NCBI GenBank assembly: GCA_000433515.1
Contig: FR891095.1
Location: 1-6,727, forward strand
Reading direction: 5' to 3'
From: Candidatus Colimorpha enterica
GTDB lineage: Bacteria > Bacillota > Clostridia > Oscillospirales > CAG-272
Length of the DNA: 6,727 nt
Numbering within the stretch: position 1 is the first letter of the stretch; every line of letters starts with the position of its first letter. The translations under genes and the position numbers were made by a program. The notes beneath the pieces are model-generated. The model was given only the letters and a program-made list of their open reading frames with translations, was not told the origin of the DNA and made no database searches. Positions 1-4,940 of this stretch are shown here, piece after piece.

Positions 1-143
1 ACAGACAGTATGCAGCGTTCGGCGAGGTGACTGACGGCATCGGGATCGTGGACAAAATCGCATCGGTCGATACCGGCAGATACGGATATTTTGACGATGT
101 GCCGCTTACCCCGGTCGTTATCGAAAAGATCGAGGTGCTCTGA
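1..143 (+). CDS. Cyclophilin-type peptidyl-prolyl cis-trans isomerase, C-terminal part (5' end outside window)
   Basis: This is the 3' end of a gene; the frame begins at base 3 and ends with TGA at 141-143, giving 46 residues. The visible protein contains YAAFGEVTDGIGIVDKIA and ends DVPLTPVVIEKIEVL. FGxVxxGxxxVDKI followed by a short link and a P-V-x-I-xK-I end is the standard C-terminus of cyclophilins (PpiA/PpiB type), which catalyse cis-trans isomerisation of prolyl peptide bonds. The catalytic Arg and the rest of the barrel lie upstream of the window. It therefore cannot be said whether the protein is cytoplasmic or an exported lipoprotein, both of which occur in Clostridia. It converges on the serpin gene, with a shared hairpin terminator between them. 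The family call is firm; the exact paralogue is not determinable. Confidence 0.9.
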   Translation, partial: RQYAAFGEVTDGIGIVDKIASVDTGRYGYFDDVPLTPVVIEKIEVL

Positions 144-158
144 GACACCCATAACCTG

Positions 159-197
159 AAAAACCCACCCCGGAATTTCTCCGGAGTGAGTTTTTTT
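159..197. terminator. Bidirectional intrinsic terminator between cyclophilin and serpin genes
   Basis: An imperfect inverted repeat pairs 159-174 with 180-195 around a 5-base loop, with two C/A mismatches and a GC-rich core (CCGGA/TCCGG). On the + strand it is followed by seven T (191-197), 16 bases after the cyclophilin stop. On the minus strand the A-run at 159-163 supplies the U-tract, and the hairpin lies 15 bases past the serpin stop. It probably ends both converging transcripts. Confidence 0.8.
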
Positions 198-212
198 GTG
201 CTTCAGCCGCTG

Positions 213-1598
213 TTACGCAGTCAGGTCATTGACCGCTCCGACAAACAGCGGGATTCCGTTGTCGGAAGTCACGATGAAAACAAACTGACGGTCAAGGATA
301 AAATCAATTGTTTCTTTCTCGCCAGGGCATTCTTTGTACGTGGCGACAATCAGTGTATATGCAGCGCCGGTGCAGCCCTTTTCATCGATCACGACGCGCG
401 CCGCCTGTTTTGCTTCGGAAACAAAGACATTCGGAACATCGGTGAGCGGGCTGAAATCGGCAGACGAGCCGAAAGCATCCGTCACGCCGAGATTTATAAG
501 CCCCTGAATCAGATCGGTCTGAGAGCTTACGTCGAATTTCGGAACAGACAGTCTGACCTTTGCGCGGCGGTTCTCTATGCCGTTTTTATTGCCGGAAATA
601 AGGTCAAACATCCCGTCGGAAGCGATTACATCAGCCGTTGATCTGCCCTTGTCGGGAAGTATCAGCCACATTGCCCCGCCGTCAGAGGTATCAAGTCGCG
701 TCGCCTGCCAGCCGTCGCCGAAATATACGCTTCCGTTTTCTATCTCCCGATTCATGAAATCGACGCTTACCCTGCCCTTTGTGCCTTCAAAATCACGCTT
801 TCCGGTATCCGTTTCTCTGAAAATATTCTCCCATGACACCTTGTAGTACACCGTCTGCGCAAGGGCTATCACGGTTCTCGGGTCGAGTTTTACTCCGGAG
901 GTGTCAAGCATACCCCTTGTCTGCTCTGTCAGCCAGCCGCGGAGGGCGCTGTCATACTCCGTGCTTCCCGGCTTGCCGCTGAAGGACGAGGCGCGGTAGC
1001 TGTCGGCAAGGATATCAAGGACAGGCTTTTTATACATAAGCCCATCGTTCAGCCACAGCGAATCGGCAAGCACGGTTGTGCCGATCCCGTCGTCGCGGTA
1101 TGTGCCGTCCCAGATCGAAACAGCCTGCCTTCTTGCATTCTCAATACTGTCGGCACCGAGAAGCGACAGGATCTGTGCGCGGGTCTGCCCGTCGGTTATC
1201 TCGGCAAGCATCGAGAGCGCGATCTCAAGGCTGACCGGAGAGTATACCCGATTTCCGCCGTCGTCTGAGGTCAGATATTCACGGACTGTTTTCTTCACAA
1301 ATGAGCCGAGGGCAGAGCTGTCGATCGCCGACGCTGCATCCATGCGGTTTTTGCGGAATTTCACCCATTCTTCGGCTTCTTTATCGGTAACAGTGCCGTC
1401 CGGGTATTGCGGTGAGACCGGATAAACCGCCTGAGCGACAAGCCGGTCGGCATACGAGGCTCGGCACTTTTTCGGGTCATACTGTGACAGCGTTCCGGGA
1501 GTCACGGTTTTTCCGGCCGGTATCACCCCCTTCTCACGGCAGGCGGCAAATGACAGCATCACCGCCAGCACAATTGCAGCAGCTACGAATTTCTTCAT
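213..1598 (-). CDS. Serpin family protease inhibitor, predicted exported lipoprotein
   Basis: 461 aa from the ATG at 1596-1598. That start is preferred over the ATG nine bases upstream because AAGGAGG (1608-1614) directly abuts the upstream one and sits 9 bases from this one. Residues 1-20 form a lipoprotein signal (KK, hydrophobic stretch, FAAC), with lipidation expected at Cys20. A linker of about 70 residues precedes the serpin fold (about 95-461). Serpin signatures visible are YSPVS (119-123) with SMLAEITDGQT after it, TVYYKVSW (249-256), MWLILPDKG (310-318), LSVPKFDVSS (350-359), the hinge IDEKGCTGAA (404-413), and the C-terminal PLFVGAVN. Serpins inhibit serine or cysteine proteases by inserting the cleaved reactive loop into a beta-sheet. 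Counting from P17 Glu406 puts P1 at Lys422, suggesting trypsin-like targets. Odd points are Gly at P12, Tyr at P9, and cysteines at P14 (409) and P2' (424). It lies downstream of, and on the same strand as, the broken sigma gene. The family is certain; inhibitory activity is inferred. Confidence 0.93.
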   Translation of the reverse strand: MKKFVAAAIVLAVMLSFAACREKGVIPAGKTVTPGTLSQYDPKKCRASYADRLVAQAVYPVSPQYPDGTVTDKEAEEWVKFRKNRMDAASAIDSSALGSFVKKTVREYLTSDDGGNRVYSPVSLEIALSMLAEITDGQTRAQILSLLGADSIENARRQAVSIWDGTYRDDGIGTTVLADSLWLNDGLMYKKPVLDILADSYRASSFSGKPGSTEYDSALRGWLTEQTRGMLDTSGVKLDPRTVIALAQTVYYKVSWENIFRETDTGKRDFEGTKGRVSVDFMNREIENGSVYFGDGWQATRLDTSDGGAMWLILPDKGRSTADVIASDGMFDLISGNKNGIENRRAKVRLSVPKFDVSSQTDLIQGLINLGVTDAFGSSADFSPLTDVPNVFVSEAKQAARVVIDEKGCTGAAYTLIVATYKECPGEKETIDFILDRQFVFIVTSDNGIPLFVGAVNDLTA

Positions 1599-1607
1599 CG
1601 AACACAT

Positions 1608-1614
1608 CCTCCTT
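1608..1614 (-). promoter_or_regulatory. Ribosome-binding site deciding the serpin start
   Basis: On the minus strand this reads AAGGAGG, a perfect Shine-Dalgarno sequence. It touches the first in-frame ATG (1605-1607) with no spacer but lies 9 bases from the ATG at 1596-1598. The second ATG is therefore the better start, and it gives a conventional MKK- signal peptide. Confidence 0.85.
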
Positions 1615-1732
1615 AGGTTTCCGGCACGGAACGGTTTTCAGCAGCTTCGTGCCTGATTTTATTTAAAAAACAATCGCTTTTGAAATACAACGGCATCCGG
1701 TGCGGTACCGTTTCAAGGATACAAAACGACAT
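1613..1732 (-). CDS. Possible 39-residue small ORF just before the serpin (weak)
   Basis: On the minus strand an ATG at 1730-1732 is preceded by GGAAGGAG (1737-1744) with a 4-base gap. The frame runs 39 codons to a TAA at 1613-1615, which overlaps the first A bases of the serpin ribosome-binding site. The product starts MSFCILETVPHRM and ends NRSVPET. I recognise no family, signal peptide or membrane segment. The stop/ribosome-site overlap would suit translational coupling to the serpin. Against this, the candidate serpin promoter lies inside the frame and the length is within chance expectation. It is recorded as a possibility only. Confidence 0.2.
   Translation of the reverse strand: MSFCILETVPHRMPLYFKSDCFLNKIRHEAAENRSVPET
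1623..1653 (-). promoter_or_regulatory. Hairpin in the serpin 5' leader
   Basis: GGCACG (1623-1628) pairs with CGTGCC (1648-1653). The pairing can extend by two A-T pairs after a one-base bulge, leaving a loop of about 14 bases. It has no T-run after it on the minus strand, so it does not look like a terminator. If the promoter at 1656-1684 is real, it would sit at the extreme 5' end of the serpin mRNA, where it could stabilise the message or be a protein site. Function is not known. Confidence 0.4.
1656..1684 (-). promoter_or_regulatory. Candidate sigma-A promoter for the serpin gene
   Basis: Read on the minus strand, TTCAAA (1679-1684) and TAAAAT (1656-1661) are separated by 17 bases in an AT-rich patch. 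The -10 matches five of six consensus bases and the -35 four of six. Transcription would start near 1649, about 50 bases before the serpin ATG. It is a moderate match; the serpin could instead, or also, be read from the sigma-gene promoter, since I see no convincing minus-strand terminator between the two genes. Confidence 0.45.
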
Positions 1733-1858
1733 TTCTCTCCTTCCGGTTCCAGTTTTTCACCTTTCGTTTATTTTCCTCCACCGCACAAAGGCAGCTGCGG
1801 CAATTACCGCGCAGCCCTTTTCCGGCTTTTTTTCATGACGCTTTCATAGAATTCCCCG
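1733..1858. other. Non-coding stretch between sigma and serpin genes, with a possible decayed short ORF
   Basis: There is no intact gene of any length here. On the minus strand, an ATG near 1836 opens MKKSRKRAAR and stops at once. A -1 frame change after the Ala codons would continue as AVIAAAAFVRWRKINER before a stop. This resembles a short basic N-terminus followed by a hydrophobic segment, so it could be the remnant of a small membrane peptide gene. That is a weak inference from composition. A hairpin and a seven-T run on the + strand (about 1815-1834) have only a 4-bp stem. Confidence 0.3.
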
Positions 1859-2415
1859 TCAGTCTTCATAAAACCCGCTCGCTCCTTCCTTTTCAAGCTC
1901 CGATCTCAGCGCCGCTCTGCCGCGGCCGAGCAGATTTGCCACCTGCTTCCGGTTTTTCTTCATAACCCGGCAATCCCGTCACAGCTCATGTCCTCAAAAT
2001 AGTACAGCAAAAGCGCATTCCGATAGTCGTCGTTCAGCCTCCCGATACAGCGCCACAGCACTGCGTCACGCTCGCTTTTCACAATGCCGGAAACAATGTC
2101 CGGGTCGGAGGAAGGCAGCGTTTCATCAAGCTCATCCGCGGCTCTTCGGGCAAGGTATCTTTTACGGTTCGCGGTCTTGTATCTTGCAAGCGCAAAGAGG
2201 TAGGTTTTCAGCGACGAGGCGAAATTGTATTTCTTCGGATGCAGAACAAGCTCGACAAAACAGTCCTCGACGATCTCCTCAGTCTCGGCTGAATCCTTCA
2301 GCAAGCCGTACACGAAAAGGGCAAGTCCGGGACGGTATAACCGTATAAGCTCTTTCATTGCCCCGCCGTCTCCGTCAAGGAAACGCCGGTAGGTATTTTC
2401 GCCGCTGTCGTTCAT
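1859..2415 (-). pseudogene. ECF-type RNA polymerase sigma factor, frameshifted in region 4
   Basis: From the ATG at 2413-2415 the frame runs 151 codons to a TGA at 1960-1962. Region 2 spans about residues 8-87 (YRRFLDGDGGAMKELIRLYRP, then TEEIVEDCFVELVLHP, then LKTYLFALARYKTANRKRY). Region 4 starts near residue 115 (ERDAVLWRCIGRLNDDYRNA) but stops after YYFEDMSCDGIAGL. One frame away, directly after, lies MKKNRKQVANLLGRGRAALR continuing to SELEKEG and a TGA at 1859-1861, which is the missing helix-turn-helix end. Restoring one C in the CCCGG at 1966-1970 gives DGIARVMKKNRKQV and a 185-residue protein of normal ECF length. The stop also overlaps an ATG (ATGA), so a separately translated region-4 peptide is formally possible. 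Weak ribosome site AGGCGG, 7 bases from the ATG. Without the region 4 helix-turn-helix it should not recognise -35 sequences. A sequencing or assembly error is equally possible. Confidence 0.85.
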
Positions 2416-2496
2416 TCAGAGACCGCCTTTCATATATTTAATGTCCCGGCGGAGCAAAAGTACTCACCCGGCGCGTAAAATTTTTCTGCTGTTATC

Positions 2497-2525
2497 AGTA
2501 TACAGCACAGAAGAATAATTTTCAA
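2497..2525 (-). promoter_or_regulatory. Sigma-A promoter of the ECF sigma gene
   Basis: On the minus strand TTGAAA (2520-2525) and TATACT (2497-2502) are separated by exactly 17 bases, each one mismatch from consensus. Transcription would start near 2490, leaving a leader of about 75 bases before the sigma ATG. The match is good enough to expect housekeeping transcription rather than autoregulation by the ECF factor alone. Confidence 0.75.
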
Positions 2526-2548
2526 TATTTTTCACTTCAATGAACGGG

Positions 2549-2562
2549 TTTTTGTACAAAAA
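2549..2562. repeat. 14-bp perfect palindrome in the divergent region
   Basis: TTTTTGTACAAAAA is a perfect palindrome. GGG (2546-2548) and CCC (2566-2568) flank it, so the whole can fold as a hairpin with a small bulge. It lies about 25 bases upstream of the sigma-gene -35 and 80 upstream of the dehydrogenase -35. It could be an operator for a dimeric regulator; no specific regulator is recognised. Confidence 0.4.
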
Positions 2563-2608
2563 AATCCCTGCAAAAATAACACCGGCGGAATTGTGACATT
2601 GGTTTTAA

Positions 2609-2638
2609 TAAATATTTAAATATCGATAAAATTTTATC
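2609..2638. promoter_or_regulatory. Cluster of AT palindromes upstream of the adh promoter, candidate operator / UP element
   Basis: Three perfect palindromes lie side by side: TAAATATTTA (2609-2618), ATATTTAAATAT (2612-2623) and GATAAAATTTTATC (2625-2638). The last ends 7 bases before the -35 hexamer of the dehydrogenase promoter, where an activator or repressor dimer could act. AT-rich sequence gives palindromes easily, so the 14-bp one, which contains G and C at its ends, is the best candidate. The composition would also suit an UP element. Confidence 0.4.
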
Positions 2639-2645
2639 AAAAGCC

Positions 2646-2674
2646 TTGACAAACGAAAAAAAGCGGTATATAAT
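2646..2674 (+). promoter_or_regulatory. Perfect-consensus sigma-A promoter of the alcohol dehydrogenase
   Basis: TTGACA (2646-2651), a 17-base spacer and TATAAT (2669-2674) match the housekeeping consensus at every position. Transcription would start near 2681, giving a leader of about 50 bases. The leader contains a small hairpin (GAACC 2696-2700 with GGTTC 2704-2708). The promoter predicts very strong expression unless a repressor acts at the palindromes upstream. Confidence 0.92.
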
Positions 2675-2717
2675 CATGCCTGTACGGGGCAAGAAGAACC
2701 CGCGGTTCAACAAATTC

Positions 2718-2724
2718 AAGGAGG
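2718..2724 (+). promoter_or_regulatory. Optimal ribosome-binding site of the alcohol dehydrogenase
   Basis: AAGGAGG is a full match to the anti-Shine-Dalgarno sequence and lies 9 bases before the ATG at 2734. It fixes the start and fits strong expression. Confidence 0.9.
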
Positions 2725-2733
2725 ACAAAAACA

Positions 2734-3951
2734 ATGGCAAGATTTACTCTCCCCCGTGACCTGTATCACGGAAAAGGAGCTCTCGAGGCTCTGAAAACTT
2801 TTGAAGGCAAGCGCGCGATAATCTGCGTGGGCGGCGGCTCTATGAAGAGATTCGGATTTCTTGACAAAGCCGAGGCTTATCTGAAGGAAGCCGGAATGGA
2901 AGTCGCTCTTATCGAAGGTATCGAACCCGACCCTTCCGTCGAGACCGTTATGAACGGTGCACAGAAGATGCTTGAATTCCAGCCCGACTGGATCATCGCA
3001 ATGGGCGGCGGTTCGCCTATCGATGCAGCCAAGGCAATGTGGATCAAGTATGAGTATCCCGATGTCACCTTCGAGGATATGTGCAAGGTATTCGGTCTGC
3101 CGAAGCTCCGCAAAAAGGCTCACTTCTGCGCAATTTCCTCCACCTCCGGTACCGCTACCGAGGTGACTGCGTTCTCCATAATCACCGACTATGCAAAGGG
3201 CATCAAGTATCCTATCGCCGACTTTGAGATCACTCCCGACGTTGCGATCGTCGATCCGGATCTCGCCGAGACCATGCCGAAGAAGCTGGTCGCTCACACC
3301 GGTATGGACGCCATGACCCACTCCATCGAGGCATATGTCTCCACCGCAAACTGCGACTATACCGATCCGCTTGCGCTTCACGCAATAAAGATGATCCAGC
3401 GCGACCTTGTCAAATCCTATAACGGCGACATGGCTGCCCGCGACTCCATGCACAATGCACAGTGTCTTGCGGGAATGGCATTCTCCAATGCTCTTCTCGG
3501 AATCGTTCACTCGATGGCTCACAAGACCGGTGCCGCATTTGCCGACTACGGCGCACACATCATCCACGGCGCGGCAAACGCAATGTACCTGCCGAAGGTC
3601 ATCGCGTTCAACGCAAAGGATCCCACCGCAAAGAAGAGATACGGCGAAATCGCCGATTTCATGAAGCTCGGCGGCAATAACGACGACGAAAAGGTTGCCC
3701 TCCTTATCAGACACCTCCGCGGCATGAACGATGACCTCAACATACCGCACTGCATCAAGCACTACGGTGCCGACAGCTATCCGACCGAGAACGGATTCGT
3801 TCCGGAGGAAGTGTTCCTTGCACGTCTTCCCGAGATCGCAAAGAATGCGATCGGCGACGCCTGCACCGGCTCCAACCCGAGGATCCCGACTCAGGAAGAG
3901 ATGGAAAAGCTGCTTAAGTGCTGCTACTACGATACCGAAGTTGACTTCTGA
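2734..3951 (+). CDS. Iron-containing alcohol dehydrogenase (group III Fe-ADH)
   Basis: 405 aa, full family length. The enzyme should interconvert an alcohol and its aldehyde or ketone with NAD(P)H in the cytoplasm, typically reducing aldehydes during fermentation. N-terminal dinucleotide-binding domain (about 1-185): VGGGSMKRFG (32-41), GGGSPIDAAK (91-100), and SSTSGTATEVT (135-145). Helical metal-binding domain (about 186-405): GMDAMTHSIEAY carries ligands Asp192 and His196, and GIVHSMAHKTG carries His259. The last ligand is most likely His278 in HGAANAMYLP. The gap between the third and fourth ligands is 19 residues, against 14 in FucO-type enzymes as I recall them, because of the stretch FADYGAHII. 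The Ser-Lys-Arg after the glycine loop, in place of an Asp, suggests preference for NADP(H); that is inference. It resembles the dehydrogenase half of AdhE and butanol dehydrogenases; the true substrate cannot be told. It is monocistronic, with consensus promoter, optimal ribosome site and its own terminator. Confidence 0.95.
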   Translation: MARFTLPRDLYHGKGALEALKTFEGKRAIICVGGGSMKRFGFLDKAEAYLKEAGMEVALIEGIEPDPSVETVMNGAQKMLEFQPDWIIAMGGGSPIDAAKAMWIKYEYPDVTFEDMCKVFGLPKLRKKAHFCAISSTSGTATEVTAFSIITDYAKGIKYPIADFEITPDVAIVDPDLAETMPKKLVAHTGMDAMTHSIEAYVSTANCDYTDPLALHAIKMIQRDLVKSYNGDMAARDSMHNAQCLAGMAFSNALLGIVHSMAHKTGAAFADYGAHIIHGAANAMYLPKVIAFNAKDPTAKKRYGEIADFMKLGGNNDDEKVALLIRHLRGMNDDLNIPHCIKHYGADSYPTENGFVPEEVFLARLPEIAKNAIGDACTGSNPRIPTQEEMEKLLKCCYYDTEVDF

Positions 3952-3971
3952 TATCGCCTGCTGACAAACTG

Positions 3972-4009
3972 AAAATCCCGGTCTGCCGTTTGACAGATCG
4001 GGATTTTTT
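3972..4009. terminator. Strong intrinsic terminator after the alcohol dehydrogenase
   Basis: AAAATCCCGGTCTG (3972-3985) pairs with CAGATCGGGATTTT (3994-4007) over 14 bp with one G-T pair and an 8-base loop. It is followed by T to 4009 and starts 20 bases after the dehydrogenase stop. It also lies 6 bases beyond the stop of the converging DUF11 gene, and the A-run at 3972-3975 could give a weaker U-tract for that strand, so it probably serves both. Confidence 0.9.
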
Positions 4010-4015
4010 GCTGCT

Positions 4016-4870
4016 TCAGACGGTACCCGTAACGGTAAGTGTGCCTGTTCCGGGAGTTACCGAATACGCGCCGGTGTCCGGGTTCTGCGTATAGGTCGCC
4101 GCCGGAACGGTAATTGCTCCGGCAACAGTTGCAAAAGCGCCGGTTGAAGCGTCGTAAGTGTACTGTGTCGGAGATGTCCACACCGTGCCGTTGTAGGTAA
4201 CCGATGTGATGTTCAGAACAGGATCGAATTTGTCCGTCAGTACGGCATTATCCCCTGCCCCGGCCTCTGTATTACCGAGATTCTGTATCACGAAGGTGTA
4301 AGTCAGCTCACCGTTCTCAACGACCGAGGTCGGGTTGACCGACTTTGTAACGGTCAACTGCGGTGCCGTTTCAACCGGAAGCGTCGCTGTTGCCGTGACC
4401 GGTGCCAAAAGTCCGCCTCCGCTTACCGTCGCGGTATTTGTGACGGTTCCTCCTGTCGCAAGGGGCGCGTATTCATTCACCCTTGCGGTGTAGACGATCA
4501 GCGCGCTGCCGTTTGCCGGGACATTAATTCCGGTAAAGACAAGCGGAGGTCCCGCCGTAACTGTCGGCGCTGCCTGAAGAACGCCGTTTATATAGTATTT
4601 CACCGAGCCGTCGGAATAGGCAAGCGGAGTCACGTTTCTCTCTCCGAAAGCATTTGTTCCGAGATCGTCGGTCACGGTCAGCCCCGTGTACGCAATTGCA
4701 CCGGAGTTGACTATGCTTATCACATACGTCACGTCGTCGCCGACGCGGTAGCTTCCCTGCACCGCGTTTTTTGCCGCGGTAAGCACCTCAAGAAGCTCTC
4801 CGGTCACGATGTTTGAGTTCGTTACGCTGTTGTTATAGGACAGAATTGCCTGATTATAGAATGTTGCCAC
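4016..4870 (-). CDS. DUF11 repeat protein (beta-sandwich repeats), no visible export signal
   Basis: 284 aa from a GTG start (4868-4870), supported by AAGGAGG 8 bases upstream. After MATFYNQAILSYNNSVTNSN come two DUF11-type repeats, about 28-165 and 170-284. Their hallmarks are DDVTYVISIVNSG and VTDDLG with NVPANGSALIVYTARV in the first, and LTVTKSVNPTSV, ELTYTFVIQNLGN and AVLTDKFDPVLNI in the second. Such repeats form Ig-like sandwiches common in bacterial surface and S-layer-like proteins. The composition (Thr, Val, Asn and Gly rich, no Cys) fits an extracellular scaffold. However, there is no signal peptide, transmembrane helix, LPXTG motif or S-layer domain. The N-terminal ATFYNQA-LSYN form is one I associate with small DUF11 proteins in Clostridia whose role is unknown. 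It lies 66 bases after gtrA and has its own promoter. Possible roles are self-assembling coat or adhesin; none is demonstrated. Confidence 0.85.
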   Translation of the reverse strand: MATFYNQAILSYNNSVTNSNIVTGELLEVLTAAKNAVQGSYRVGDDVTYVISIVNSGAIAYTGLTVTDDLGTNAFGERNVTPLAYSDGSVKYYINGVLQAAPTVTAGPPLVFTGINVPANGSALIVYTARVNEYAPLATGGTVTNTATVSGGGLLAPVTATATLPVETAPQLTVTKSVNPTSVVENGELTYTFVIQNLGNTEAGAGDNAVLTDKFDPVLNITSVTYNGTVWTSPTQYTYDASTGAFATVAGAITVPAATYTQNPDTGAYSVTPGTGTLTVTGTV

Positions 4871-4878
4871 TTGATAAA

Positions 4879-4885
4879 CCTCCTT
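4879..4885 (-). promoter_or_regulatory. Ribosome-binding site supporting the GTG start of the DUF11 gene
   Basis: On the minus strand AAGGAGG lies 8 bases upstream of the GTG at 4868-4870. No ATG in the same frame lies nearby, so GTG is the start. Confidence 0.85.
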
Positions 4886-4905
4886 GGGAGACCTTGCGGT
4901 CCCTC
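4886..4905 (-). promoter_or_regulatory. 5'-terminal stem-loop with a GNRA tetraloop in the DUF11 leader
   Basis: On the minus strand the 20 bases read GAGGGACC, loop GCAA, GGTCTCCC. Six pairs close the loop (one G-U), then one mismatch and one further pair. The predicted transcription start is at about 4905, so the hairpin would begin at the first nucleotide of the mRNA and end directly before the ribosome-binding site. Such 5' stem-loops can protect mRNA from decay; that role is inferred. Confidence 0.6.
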
Positions 4906-4911
4906 AATGAA

Positions 4912-4940
4912 AGTATATGCGCGGCAGGTGATTGTGTCAT
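4912..4940 (-). promoter_or_regulatory. Sigma-A promoter of the DUF11 gene, overlapping the gtrA stop
   Basis: On the minus strand ATGACA (4935-4940) and TATACT (4912-4917) are separated by 17 bases, each hexamer one mismatch from consensus. The TGA inside the -35 is the stop codon of the upstream GtrA gene. The expected start near 4905 gives a leader of only about 35 bases. The DUF11 gene can thus be expressed independently of gtrA. Confidence 0.75.

Larger units (their letters stand above)
2416..2733. other. Divergent intergenic control region (sigma factor / alcohol dehydrogenase)
   Basis: This 318-base gap holds no gene. It contains the two outward-facing promoters, several AT-rich palindromes and the ribosome-binding sites, listed separately. 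An 18-base frame (2416-2433, minus strand, MKGGL then TGA) ends directly before the sigma ATG as TGAATG; it is probably chance. The centre (about 2600-2645) is very AT-rich and could act as an UP element for the dehydrogenase promoter. Confidence 0.7.

Noticed and set aside
186..641. 151-codon open frame on the + strand at the left end
   Set aside because: Antisense to the C-terminal end of the serpin gene, starts inside the terminator, and encodes no recognisable domain.
1605..1607. Upstream ATG as the serpin start
   Set aside because: The AAGGAGG directly abuts it with no spacing; the ATG nine bases further on has ideal spacing and gives a normal MKK- lipoprotein signal.
1812..1834. Plus-strand intrinsic terminator (AGCC...GGCT then seven T)
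   Set aside because: The stem is only 4 bp with a 7-base loop, and no plus-strand gene lies upstream to need it.
1960..1980. Programmed -1 ribosomal frameshift at the sigma gene break
   Set aside because: No slippery heptamer of the X XXY YYZ form and no clear downstream stem or pseudoknot is seen at the junction; a plain deletion or re-initiation at the ATGA explains it better.
2591..2612. Rex (NADH-sensing repressor) operator before the alcohol dehydrogenase
   Set aside because: Only one half-site (TTGTGA) is present; the expected inverted TCACAA or TTAACAA half is missing at the right distance.
2716..3762. Long open frame of 348 codons on the minus strand
   Set aside because: It lies wholly antisense to the alcohol dehydrogenase, which has clear family motifs, a consensus promoter and a ribosome site. 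The antisense product is rich in His, Cys and Val with no recognisable domain; it is a by-product of codon bias.
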